This document shows positions 1 to 6,249 of a DNA stretch of 17,971 nt, one piece after another. The stretch is from JBLHOS01 sp047623825 (GTDB lineage: Bacteria; Pseudomonadota; Alphaproteobacteria; Rhodobacterales; Rhodobacteraceae). The position numbers and the translations under genes are program-made. The notes beneath the pieces were generated by a model. That model had not been told where the DNA came from, ran no database searches, and saw only the letters and a program-made list of their open reading frames with translations. Every line of letters begins with the position of its first letter. Within the stretch, counting starts at the first letter, position 1. The stretch is taken from contig JBLHOS010000063.1 of NCBI GenBank assembly GCA_047623825.1, positions 1 to 17,971 of the forward strand. Reading direction: 5' to 3'.

Positions 1-389
1 AGAACGGTGGAAACTTAGGTGAAACGGGGTCTGTCGCGTTCATGTTCGATCGCAAGGGTCAGGTTAGTTATGGAGCTAATGTAGGCGACGCTGACACCGT
101 GATGATGGCCGCTATTGAGGCCGGCGCAGAAGACGTTGAAAGCACTGAAGACGGTCATGTCATCTGGTGTGCTGATACTGACTTGAATGAGGTTTCGACC
201 GCACTTGAGGTCGAGTTGGGTGAGAGCGAAAGCACCAAGCTGGTTTGGCGTCCCACCACAACCACTGAGCTGGATCTTGAGGGCATGCAAAAGCTGATGA
301 AGCTAATTGATGCGCTGGAAGATGACGATGATGTGCAGAATGTCATCGCCAATTTTGAGGCCTCGGATGAGGTCATGGAACAGCTCTGA
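1..389 (+). CDS. yebC: YebC/PmpR-family transcriptional regulator / translation factor, 3' part only
   Basis: The gene is cut by the window start. The reading frame is open from base 3, upstream of the first in-window ATG at 42, and gives about 128 C-terminal residues ending at TGA 387-389. The segment starts NGGNLGETGSVAFMF, the typical middle of YebC proteins (the GG-x-L-G-x-x-GSV-x-(F/Y)-x-F motif). It continues with the alpha/beta domain 2/3 region (IEAGAEDVE, ending in an acidic ALEDDDDVQNV helix characteristic of the family). YebC proteins are cytosolic DNA- or ribosome-associated factors of about 245 residues, so roughly half is missing. Family membership is clear. The cellular role (PmpR-like repression versus relief of ribosome stalling) cannot be told from this fragment. 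The downstream neighbour is convergent. Confidence 0.93.
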   Translation, partial: NGGNLGETGSVAFMFDRKGQVSYGANVGDADTVMMAAIEAGAEDVESTEDGHVIWCADTDLNEVSTALEVELGESESTKLVWRPTTTTELDLEGMQKLMKLIDALEDDDDVQNVIANFEASDEVMEQL

Positions 390-435
390 TTGACTAAAAT
401 ACATTCTGCACGACCCATGCACATCCCATGTATAC

Positions 436-478
436 AAAAAGCCATGGTGGAAGTTTCAGGCGCTATCCATGCCTTTTT
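436..478. terminator. Candidate bidirectional terminator between yebC and the phzF-like gene
   Basis: Inverted arms lie at 436-447 (AAAAAGCCATGG) and 467-478 (CCATGCCTTTTT), with one C-C mismatch and a 19-nt loop. The A-run on the left and T-run on the right mean that transcripts from either strand end in a U-tract. This is what a shared terminator between two convergent genes should look like. The loop is long and the stem is interrupted, so the call is moderate. Confidence 0.5.
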
Positions 479-484
479 CATAGG

Positions 485-1321
485 TCAGATAATGTAGACT
501 GAGCCGCTGACCCGGACGCTGTCGCCGGGCGTGCCGGTGACCTCGACCTGCAAGGTCGACGGGCTGCCCATATCGTCACCTTGCAAGATGGTGAATGCGC
601 CGCCGCCACGCAGCCCTGACCAGCCTTGATCAACCAATGCGCCGCCCAGGGCCGCCGCCGCCGCACCGGTTGCCGCATCCTCAACCACGCCGCCAATGGC
701 AAAGGCGTTCCGAGCGACAAACTCTGTCTTTGAGGCGATGAAAAGCAGGCTTACGGTTGTCAGATCTGCCGCCGCCATCACGGCCCGCATGGCGCCAAAA
801 TCATAGGCCATCTGTGCAAGCCGCGAGCGCGATCTGAGCGCGAAAATGGCATGACGGACGCCGGCAAAACCCAAAGTTGGCGGCAGTCTGTCATCAAGGT
901 CTGCCTGTGACAGGTTAAATAGAGACAACAAGCGCTGGGCCAGATCATCGGGCAGTGGTTTGGACCAGGTGCGCGGCGATTGCAGACTGGCGACCCAACC
1001 GTCCGGCGTGTTGCTGGCGGCCACCGAAATCTCACTTTCAGATAGGCGTAGCTGATAGATGCCTTCGCCGAATTTGGCCCCCATCGCTGCACCAAGTGCG
1101 ATCGTTGCGTGGCCACAAAAGGCAACCTCGGCATCGGGGGCGAAATAGCGCACTTGCCAAGATTTGCCCAACGGGGCCGCAAAGGCGGTTTCGGAATGGC
1201 CAAGCGATTTTGCGATCGCTTGCATCGTCGCGGGATCGGGTAGCACATCACCGATCACGACACCTGCGGCGTTACCGCCTTGGGTGCCGCGAGAAAAGGC
1301 CGAGAGGCTTTGAGGTTGCAT
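485..1321 (-). CDS. PhzF-family isomerase/epimerase-like protein
   Basis: A 278-residue protein, close to the usual PhzF length. The fold is two similar half-barrels. The N-terminal half shows GNAAGVV (residues 16-22), the SETAF motif with the conserved catalytic glutamate E44, and DAEVAFCGHATIALG (63-77), the family's D-x-E-(V/L)-x-x-(C/A)-GHAT signature. The C-terminal half has EDAATGAAAAALGG, a variant of EDPxTGSA. PhzF enzymes act in the cytosol. PhzF itself isomerises DHHA in phenazine synthesis, but most relatives have unknown substrates, and no phenazine genes are nearby, so no symbol is given. An upstream in-frame ATG at 1357 exists. The start at 1321 is preferred because GGAAGGAG sits 6 nt before it and the protein then begins at the family-typical N-terminus. 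Divergent from the MFS gene. Confidence 0.88.
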   Translation of the reverse strand: MQPQSLSAFSRGTQGGNAAGVVIGDVLPDPATMQAIAKSLGHSETAFAAPLGKSWQVRYFAPDAEVAFCGHATIALGAAMGAKFGEGIYQLRLSESEISVAASNTPDGWVASLQSPRTWSKPLPDDLAQRLLSLFNLSQADLDDRLPPTLGFAGVRHAIFALRSRSRLAQMAYDFGAMRAVMAAADLTTVSLLFIASKTEFVARNAFAIGGVVEDAATGAAAAALGGALVDQGWSGLRGGGAFTILQGDDMGSPSTLQVEVTGTPGDSVRVSGSVYII

Positions 1322-1327
1322 TGGGCG

Positions 1328-1335
1328 CTCCTTCC
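1328..1335 (-). promoter_or_regulatory. Ribosome binding site that fixes the phzF-like start
   Basis: On the minus strand GGAAGGAG is followed by 6 nt (CGCCCA) and then ATG at 1321-1319. It favours this start over the in-frame ATG 36 nt upstream. Confidence 0.7.
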
Positions 1336-1398
1336 ATCTGATCCCTGACATTGGCACAGCAAAAAATACAACAAAAGAAAATATTGTTGATGTTTAAT

Positions 1399-1413
1399 AT
1401 TCCATAATGGAAT
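1399..1413. promoter_or_regulatory. Perfect dyad in the AT-rich phzF/MFS divergent gap (candidate operator)
   Basis: ATTCCATAATGGAAT has 7-bp perfect arms around one central base. It lies in the AT-rich core (about 1363-1415) between the two divergent genes. Two AATATT palindromes flank it on the phzF side (about 1380-1401). The position and symmetry suit a dimeric repressor or activator controlling one or both genes. No matching regulator gene is in the window, and no confident -35/-10 pair could be assigned. Confidence 0.4.
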
Positions 1414-1535
1414 GGTTTAGCCTGTGCCACGCCCGATTCGGCTTTGCTCGCTTGCTGTTTTTGACCAGTCCGCTCCCACTCAAGCTTCAAAGCAGTGCAA
1501 AAGGTAAAGCCGATGTCGTCGACAGAGTTCTACCG

Positions 1536-2717
1536 GTGATTCGCGCGGCCACCACTGCACCGCATCTGGTGACGCTGATCTTGTTAATCGGGCTGTCGGT
1601 GATATCGCTGAACGTGTTCGTAGCATCATTGTCCCATATCGCGGAGGATTTCCAAACCGAGTACGGATTGGTCAGCCTGTCGATCGCGGCGGTTTTGCAG
1701 CTGATCATGGGGCCGCTGTCGGACCGGTTTGGCCGCCGCCCCGTCATCTTGACCGGTCTTGTGCTATTCACCGTCTCCTCAGTCGGTTGCATGCTTGCGC
1801 AAAACATCTGGGTCTTTCTGGGCTTTCGATTGATGCAGGGTGCTGTCATTTGCGGCGCGGCTGTGTCTGTGGCCGTGGTCCGCGATATGGTTTCAACCGA
1901 AAAGGCCGCCAGCCTGTTGGGGTATATGGCGATGGCCATGGCGTTGGCCCCGATGTTGGGCCCAATGCTGGGCGGCATCTCGGATCAGGTCTTTGGCTGG
2001 CGCGCCAGTTTCGCGTTCTTCGCGATGTCAGGGGCGATCTTGTTAACATTGGTCTGGGGCGATCTGGGGGAAACTAATAAGCACCGGTCGGCCACGTTCA
2101 TCCAGCAATTTCGGACCTATCCAGAGCTGTTGGGCTCACGGCGGTTCTGGGGATATGCGCTGTGCATGGCGTTCTCAACCGGGGCATTCTACGTCTTTAT
2201 CGCAGGCGCGCCGCTGGTCGAGATGGCAATGTTTTCGATGTCGCCAGTGGTCTTGGGGTTCTTTATCGGCACGATTACGGGCGGCTATCTGGTGGGTACG
2301 TTCCTATCGGGTCGGTTCGCCTCACGGTTTGGCCTGACCAAGATGATGCTGGCCGGACGGGTCGCTGCATGCTTTGGCCTGACGATGGGGTTGATCTTGT
2401 TTGCGTTGGGGATCCAAACCCCCTTGGCCCTGTTTGGATCGGTGATGTTTGTGGGGCTGGGCAACGGGCTGACCATGCCCAACAGTAGTGCAGGCGCGAT
2501 GTCGGTTCGGCCGCAATTGGCGGGCAGCGCATCGGGATTGGCCGGCGCGTTGACAGTGGGCGATGGGGCGATCTTGACGGGATTGGTCAGCGTGCTGATC
2601 ACGCCTGAAACCGGGGCCTTTGCATTGTTGGGTCTGATGCTGGCCGTGTCTTTTGCCGGGCTTTTGGCAGCGTTATCAGTGATGCAGGCGGACCGGCGGG
2701 GCGTGCCACTGGATTAA
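1536..2717 (+). CDS. MFS transporter, Bcr/CflA (drug resistance, DHA1) family
   Basis: An inner-membrane proton-driven efflux protein with about 12 hydrophobic segments. It has the DHA1 loop signature GPLSDRFGRRPVIL (about residues 59-72) and RLMQG followed by a VVRDM block, the family's R-x-x-QG...(R)-D motif in TM4-5. Length 393 from GTG 1536 matches the roughly 400 usual for Bcr/CflA. The frame stays open upstream to an ATG at 1407, but that ATG has no Shine-Dalgarno, lies inside a 15-bp dyad, and adds 43 residues with no family look. GTG 1536 has only a weak AGAG. A better initiation site in another frame, ATG 1513 preceded by AAAAGG, runs into a TGA after 8 codons, so the true N-terminus may be disturbed by a one-base frameshift near 1535. 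Substrate unknown; drug or metabolite export is the family norm. Confidence 0.85.
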   Translation: MIRAATTAPHLVTLILLIGLSVISLNVFVASLSHIAEDFQTEYGLVSLSIAAVLQLIMGPLSDRFGRRPVILTGLVLFTVSSVGCMLAQNIWVFLGFRLMQGAVICGAAVSVAVVRDMVSTEKAASLLGYMAMAMALAPMLGPMLGGISDQVFGWRASFAFFAMSGAILLTLVWGDLGETNKHRSATFIQQFRTYPELLGSRRFWGYALCMAFSTGAFYVFIAGAPLVEMAMFSMSPVVLGFFIGTITGGYLVGTFLSGRFASRFGLTKMMLAGRVAACFGLTMGLILFALGIQTPLALFGSVMFVGLGNGLTMPNSSAGAMSVRPQLAGSASGLAGALTVGDGAILTGLVSVLITPETGAFALLGLMLAVSFAGLLAALSVMQADRRGVPLD

Positions 2718-2887
2718 ACGGGTTATCAAACGGGCAATAACGGCGCTTCCCTCCCGGAACGGTTGGTTAAAACGGTGCCCGGTCGATTGCGTGATTTTGA
2801 GACAACCTGACACCGCCCTAAATGAACCAGTGCTCATGGCGTTCAGGGTGTCGGCCTCAATCATGAGTGAAATTTGTGCAACACGAG

Positions 2888-2904
2888 TAGGCTGACCTAG
2901 CCTA
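2888..2904. promoter_or_regulatory. Dyad upstream of the LysE-type exporter
   Basis: TAGGCT-gacct-AGCCTA is a perfect 6-bp inverted repeat with a 5-nt centre, 48 bp before the exporter start. It could be an operator or a small RNA hairpin in the leader. LysE/ArgO genes are often controlled by a LysR-type regulator or by Lrp, but no such gene is adjacent here. The rest of the 235-bp gap from 2718 shows no recognisable terminator or gene. Confidence 0.3.
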
Positions 2905-2952
2905 TGCCGGGCATCGCCGTAATAAGGGCCTACCGAGCAGGAGATCTAACCC

Positions 2953-3558
2953 ATGTCGTTGGCCTTTTTCCCCGGATTTTTTCTGGGCTTCAGCCTGATC
3001 CTGGCGATAGGCGCCCAAAATGCGTTTGTGTTGCGGCAAGGATTACGCCGGTCGCATGTGTTTGCGGTGTGCCTGACGTGCGCGTTGTCGGATGCGTTGC
3101 TGATCATATTGGGCGTCTCAAGCTTTGCCATCATTGCCGAGGTCTTGCCGTGGGTGGCGCCGGTGTTGCGTTATGGTGGTGCCGCATTCTTGTTATTTTA
3201 CGGCGCCAAAAGCTTGGTGGCGGCATGGCGCGGGGCAGACGCGTTGCAGGTGGCCAATACACAAGCGGCATCGTTGCGCGCGGCGGTGTTGACCTGCTTG
3301 TCGCTGACCTGGCTGAACCCACATGTCTATCTGGATACGGTTGTTTTGCTTGGCTCTATCGCCACCAACTATCCCGGTCGGGAGATTTGGTTTGGTGCAG
3401 GGGCGATACTGTCCAGTTTTGTTTTCTTTTTCGCACTGGGATATGGCGCGCGTCTTTTGACGCCCTTTTTTGCCCGACCGCGCGCTTGGCGGGCCCTTGA
3501 TGTCCTTGTTGGGCTGGTGATGTGGACCCTGTCGCTGAAGTTGGTCTTTTTTATCTAG
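2953..3558 (+). CDS. LysE/ArgO-family amino acid exporter
   Basis: A 201-residue inner-membrane protein with six likely helices, the normal LysE/ArgO size. The N-terminus carries the diagnostic GFSLILAIGAQNAFVLRQGL (residues 12-31). LTWLNPHVYLDTVVLLGSI in the second half is the other family block, with the conserved Asn-Pro and Asp. The LysE/ArgO branch exports basic amino acids (lysine, arginine); here the substrate is inferred only. The start is chosen because CAGGAG lies about 9 nt before ATG 2953. It is followed after 46 bp by the EamA gene in the same direction, and preceded by the MFS gene, so the three could share transcripts, although a 235-bp gap with its own dyad separates it from the MFS gene. 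Confidence 0.9.
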   Translation: MSLAFFPGFFLGFSLILAIGAQNAFVLRQGLRRSHVFAVCLTCALSDALLIILGVSSFAIIAEVLPWVAPVLRYGGAAFLLFYGAKSLVAAWRGADALQVANTQAASLRAAVLTCLSLTWLNPHVYLDTVVLLGSIATNYPGREIWFGAGAILSSFVFFFALGYGARLLTPFFARPRAWRALDVLVGLVMWTLSLKLVFFI

Positions 3559-3604
3559 ATCACAGGGTCTTGCGCCAGACACCTGATCACTGTCAGATGC
3601 CGTC

Positions 3605-4528
3605 ATGGCACAGGCAAGCGTCCAATTGATACGACCTGATCAAAGCCCCGCGATGGGGGTTTTCTGGATGATTGTGACGGGACTGCTGTTTGTGGCGGTA
3701 ACTGGCGTGGTCAAATTTGTTGGTACAGGAATTCCACCCGCTGAGGCAGCATTCCTTCGATATTTCTTGGGACTGGTGTTCTTGATCCCAATGATCCGTC
3801 CGATTTTGCGCGCGCACCTTTCGCGCCGGGCGTTGACGCTGTTTGGCGTGCGCGGGGTGGTTCATACCATCGGAGTGGTCTTTTGGTTCTATGCAATGAC
3901 CCAGATTACAGTCGCAGAAGTCACGGCGATGAATTACCTCAACCCTGTTTATGTGACGCTGCTGGCAATCGTGGTGTTGGGCGAAAAATTGGCTTTTCGG
4001 CGGCTGATGGCCGTCGGTGTCGCCCTGCTCGGGGCGATGATCATCCTGCGCCCAGGATTTCGTGAAATTGAGACGGGGCATCTGGCGATGCTGTTGACCG
4101 CCGTGATGTTTGCCATTGGATACCTGATCGCCAAAATCATGGCCGATGAAGTGGAGCCGATGGTGGTGGTGGGCATGTTGTCGATAACGGTGACCATTGG
4201 ATTGGCGCCATTTGCGTTTGCCGTATGGGTCACCCCGACATTGGAGCAATTGGCCTGGCTGTTCCTAGTCGCGGTCTTTGCGACGGCTGGCCATTACACG
4301 ATGACGCTGGCATTTCGGGCAGCGCCGCTGGCTGTTACCCAGCCTGTTACGTTCCTGCAATTGATCTGGGCGACCACGCTCGGCGCCGTCTTTTTTGATG
4401 AGGACGTTGATATTTGGGTCATCACCGGGGGCGGCCTAATTATTGCGGCGATCAGTTTCATAACGTGGCGTGAGCATGTGTTGAAACGGCGGGCTGTGAT
4501 CCCCGCCGTTGCACAAACCAAAGTATAA
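3605..4528 (+). CDS. EamA/DMT-superfamily transporter
   Basis: A 307-residue inner-membrane protein with ten predicted hydrophobic helices, arranged as two EamA repeats (about residues 18-150 and 163-295). Typical features are FLRYFLGLVFLIP in the first repeat, VTAMNYLNPVYVTLLAIVVLGEKL at its end (the conserved E of TM5), and TQPVTFLQLIWATTLGAVFFDED in the second, mirroring the first. DMT transporters of this type move amino acids, nucleotides or other metabolites, usually outward; no substrate can be assigned. The start at ATG 3605 has only a weak upstream purine stretch; a second in-frame Met at residue 17 is possible. The gene ends 10 bp from the convergent dehydrogenase. Confidence 0.86.
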   Translation: MAQASVQLIRPDQSPAMGVFWMIVTGLLFVAVTGVVKFVGTGIPPAEAAFLRYFLGLVFLIPMIRPILRAHLSRRALTLFGVRGVVHTIGVVFWFYAMTQITVAEVTAMNYLNPVYVTLLAIVVLGEKLAFRRLMAVGVALLGAMIILRPGFREIETGHLAMLLTAVMFAIGYLIAKIMADEVEPMVVVGMLSITVTIGLAPFAFAVWVTPTLEQLAWLFLVAVFATAGHYTMTLAFRAAPLAVTQPVTFLQLIWATTLGAVFFDEDVDIWVITGGGLIIAAISFITWREHVLKRRAVIPAVAQTKV

Positions 4529-4540
4529 AGACCGAAGTCT
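4529..4540 (-). terminator. Short UUCG-tetraloop hairpin in the 10-bp convergent gap
   Basis: Read on the minus strand this is AGAC-TTCG-GTCT, followed by TTTATACTTT. It overlaps the dehydrogenase stop codon (4541-4539). The C(UUCG)G tetraloop is unusually stable, and the U-rich tail suits termination, but the stem is only 4 bp, so termination is weakly supported. Confidence 0.3.
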
Positions 4541-5966
4541 AAAGGCCCTTGGCGCGGTAGCTGTCGGCGACCCGGCCAATGGCGACAAGATAGCCCGCAG
4601 TGCGCAGGTCCAAGACATCCTCGCGGCTGTGCCAGACACTTTGCATCGCCTGATATGCAATCCGCATCGTGTCATCGAGGCCAGAGCGCACCAGCTCTAA
4701 CTCTCCGGCGCCGCGCAGGTACTTTTCTTTGAAGTTGGGGCTGAGGTGCCATTTCACGTCAGACGCGGCAGACAGGCGCTCCAACTCATCAACGATTAGT
4801 TGGTGGCGCGCCTCTTCTTGACGCCGACCCATCCGACCAAATCGGATATGGCCAAGGTTCTTGACCCACTCAAAATAGCTGACTGTCACACCGCCTGCGT
4901 TGGCATAAAGATCGGGAATGATCACGCAGCCGTGCTGGCGCAGAATTTCATCTGCGCCGGCGGTGATCGGGCCGTTTGCAGCCTCAATGATCAGTGGCGC
5001 CTTGATTGCGTTGGCGTTGTGAAGGTTGATCACCCCCTCCATCGCGGCCGGGATCAGGATGTCACATTCGGCCTCTAGCAGGCGAACGCCGTCTTTGTGA
5101 TAAGTGCCTTCAGGACAATCTTTCACGCCGCCATGTTCAGCGATCCAGTCGCGCACGGCATTGATGTTCATGCCCTTGTGGTTTTCCAGGCCGCCGTCGC
5201 GTTCGATGATATGGGTAACGATCGCGCCGTCTTCGGTCGTCAGAAACTGGGCTGCGTGATAGCCCACATTGCCCAAGCCCTGAACGATGATGCGCTTACC
5301 ATCAAGTGTTCCGACGAGGCCTGCCTTGGCGATGTCGTCCTTGTGCCGGAAAAACTCCTGTAGGGCATATTGGATGCCGCGGCCGGTCGCCTCTACCCGG
5401 CCCTGAATGCCGCCAGCATGCAGGGGTTTGCCGGTGACACAGGCGCGCGCATTAATGTCGGTTGTGTTCATCCGGGCGTATTGGTCAGCAATGATTGCCA
5501 TTTCTTTTTCGCTGGTGCCCATATCGGGGGCAGGGACGTTCTGTGAGGGATTGATCAGGTCGCGCTTGATCAACTCATACGCGAAACGGCGGGTAATCCG
5601 TTCCAGCTCAAACTCATCATATTCGCGTGGATCAATACAAAGGCCACCTTTGGAGCCGCCAAAAGGTGCCTCAACGAGGGCACATTTGAATGTCATGAGG
5701 GCCGCGAGTGCCTCGACTTCATCTTGATTGACTGTCGTGGCATACCGAATGCCGCCCTTGACCGGTTCCATGTGTTCGGAATGGACAGAGCGATAGCCAG
5801 TAAAGGTTCTGATTTCCCCGCGCAGGCGCACGCCAAAACGCACAATATAGGTTGCGTTACAGACGCGGATTTTTTCTTCCAAGCCAGGCGGCAGGTCCAT
5901 AAGGGCGACGGCGCGACTGAACATTAGATCTACTGATTGGCGAAAGCTCGGCTCTCCACGGGTCAT
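4539..5966 (-). CDS. Glutamate dehydrogenase (Glu/Leu/Phe/Val dehydrogenase family)
   Basis: A cytosolic NAD(P)-dependent enzyme for reversible oxidative deamination of glutamate (or a related amino acid) to 2-oxoglutarate and ammonium. It is 475 residues from ATG 5966. The N-terminal substrate domain has KGGIRY (70-75), FKCALVEAPFGGSKGG (93-108, with the catalytic Lys106 in GGSKGG) and PAPDMGT (145-151, catalytic Asp148). The Rossmann domain has QGLGNVG (229-235). The C-terminal part carries IEAANGPIT and YANAGGVTVSYFEWVKN, conserved in the hexameric family. The PFGG-K-GG and VPAPDMGT motifs fit glutamate better than leucine or phenylalanine enzymes. NAD versus NADP use is not decided, so no symbol is given. 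An upstream frame extension to 6050 is rejected because a strong GAGGAGGAG lies just before 5966. Convergent with the EamA gene; divergent from the pilus genes. Confidence 0.93.
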   Translation of the reverse strand: MTRGEPSFRQSVDLMFSRAVALMDLPPGLEEKIRVCNATYIVRFGVRLRGEIRTFTGYRSVHSEHMEPVKGGIRYATTVNQDEVEALAALMTFKCALVEAPFGGSKGGLCIDPREYDEFELERITRRFAYELIKRDLINPSQNVPAPDMGTSEKEMAIIADQYARMNTTDINARACVTGKPLHAGGIQGRVEATGRGIQYALQEFFRHKDDIAKAGLVGTLDGKRIIVQGLGNVGYHAAQFLTTEDGAIVTHIIERDGGLENHKGMNINAVRDWIAEHGGVKDCPEGTYHKDGVRLLEAECDILIPAAMEGVINLHNANAIKAPLIIEAANGPITAGADEILRQHGCVIIPDLYANAGGVTVSYFEWVKNLGHIRFGRMGRRQEEARHQLIVDELERLSAASDVKWHLSPNFKEKYLRGAGELELVRSGLDDTMRIAYQAMQSVWHSREDVLDLRTAGYLVAIGRVADSYRAKGL

Positions 5967-5970
5967 ATTA

Positions 5971-5980
5971 TCTCCTCCTC
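5971..5980 (-). promoter_or_regulatory. Strong ribosome binding site fixing the dehydrogenase start
   Basis: The minus strand reads GAGGAGGAGA, then TAAT, then ATG at 5966-5964. The tandem GAG triplets give overlapping Shine-Dalgarno registers, which predicts strong translation and rules out the in-frame upstream starts. Confidence 0.75.
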
Positions 5981-6091
5981 GAGACATGACGGCACACAAA
6001 TAGGTGAAAGTGCTTACTAAACTCCGACCACAGCTGAACTCGTTGTGCAAGTTTCATCCAGTGAGTTGGGCACCGAAACCCCAAGCCAAGC

Positions 6092-6128
6092 ACAATTATT
6101 GTAAAAGATTTATTTTCACTGATGTGAA
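6092..6128. promoter_or_regulatory. AT-rich divergent control region with two dyads (dehydrogenase / tad)
   Basis: The 283-bp gap (5967-6249) between two divergent genes has an AT-rich core. It holds two perfect dyads: ACAATTATTGT (6092-6102, 5-bp arms) and TTCAC-tgat-GTGAA (6115-6128). On the minus strand, TACAAT (6103-6098) could be a -10 box, with TTCACA (TTGACA-like) 19 bp upstream, which is longer than ideal. The second dyad would then cover the -35 of the dehydrogenase promoter, suiting regulation. TTCAC-N4-GTGAA differs from both the FNR (TTGAT-N4-ATCAA) and CRP (TGTGA-N6-TCACA) consensus. The tad-side promoter could not be placed. Confidence 0.35.
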
Positions 6129-6249
6129 TACACCCTGTTTCCTCCGCTTTGTTGCCCAAATTTAGCCTTGGTTTGCCGCAAGAAGTTGTGCGGGGGCATA
6201 CGTGGGCGCAAGCCACGGAACCCGTTTTGACGCGTAGGAGGCTTCAGCC

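Noticed and set aside
778..1251. A 157-codon minus-strand frame within the phzF-like gene
   Set aside because: Alternate frame of a clear PhzF-family gene; no motif in the translation.
1536..1546. The 11-mer GTGATTCGCGC is identical to part of the dnaG-rpoD dyad
   Set aside because: Here it lies at the transporter start, encodes Val-Ile-Arg, and lacks the mirrored arm and the direct repeat; probably coincidence.
2809..2852. Possible terminator hairpin GACACC...GGTGTC after the MFS gene
   Set aside because: Only 6 bp of stem with a 32-nt loop and no T-run after it.
2904..3500. A 198-codon open frame overlapping the LysE-type gene
   Set aside because: It runs in another frame inside a well-supported LysE/ArgO coding region and its translation has no family features.
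3593..4249. A 218-codon minus-strand open frame opposite the EamA gene
   Set aside because: The translation is His/Gln-rich and low in hydrophobic structure, typical of an antisense shadow of a membrane-protein gene.
6228..6236. TTTTGACGC as a -35 box for the tad operon
   Set aside because: It lies too close to the tadG start codon to leave room for a -10, a start site and the ribosome binding site.
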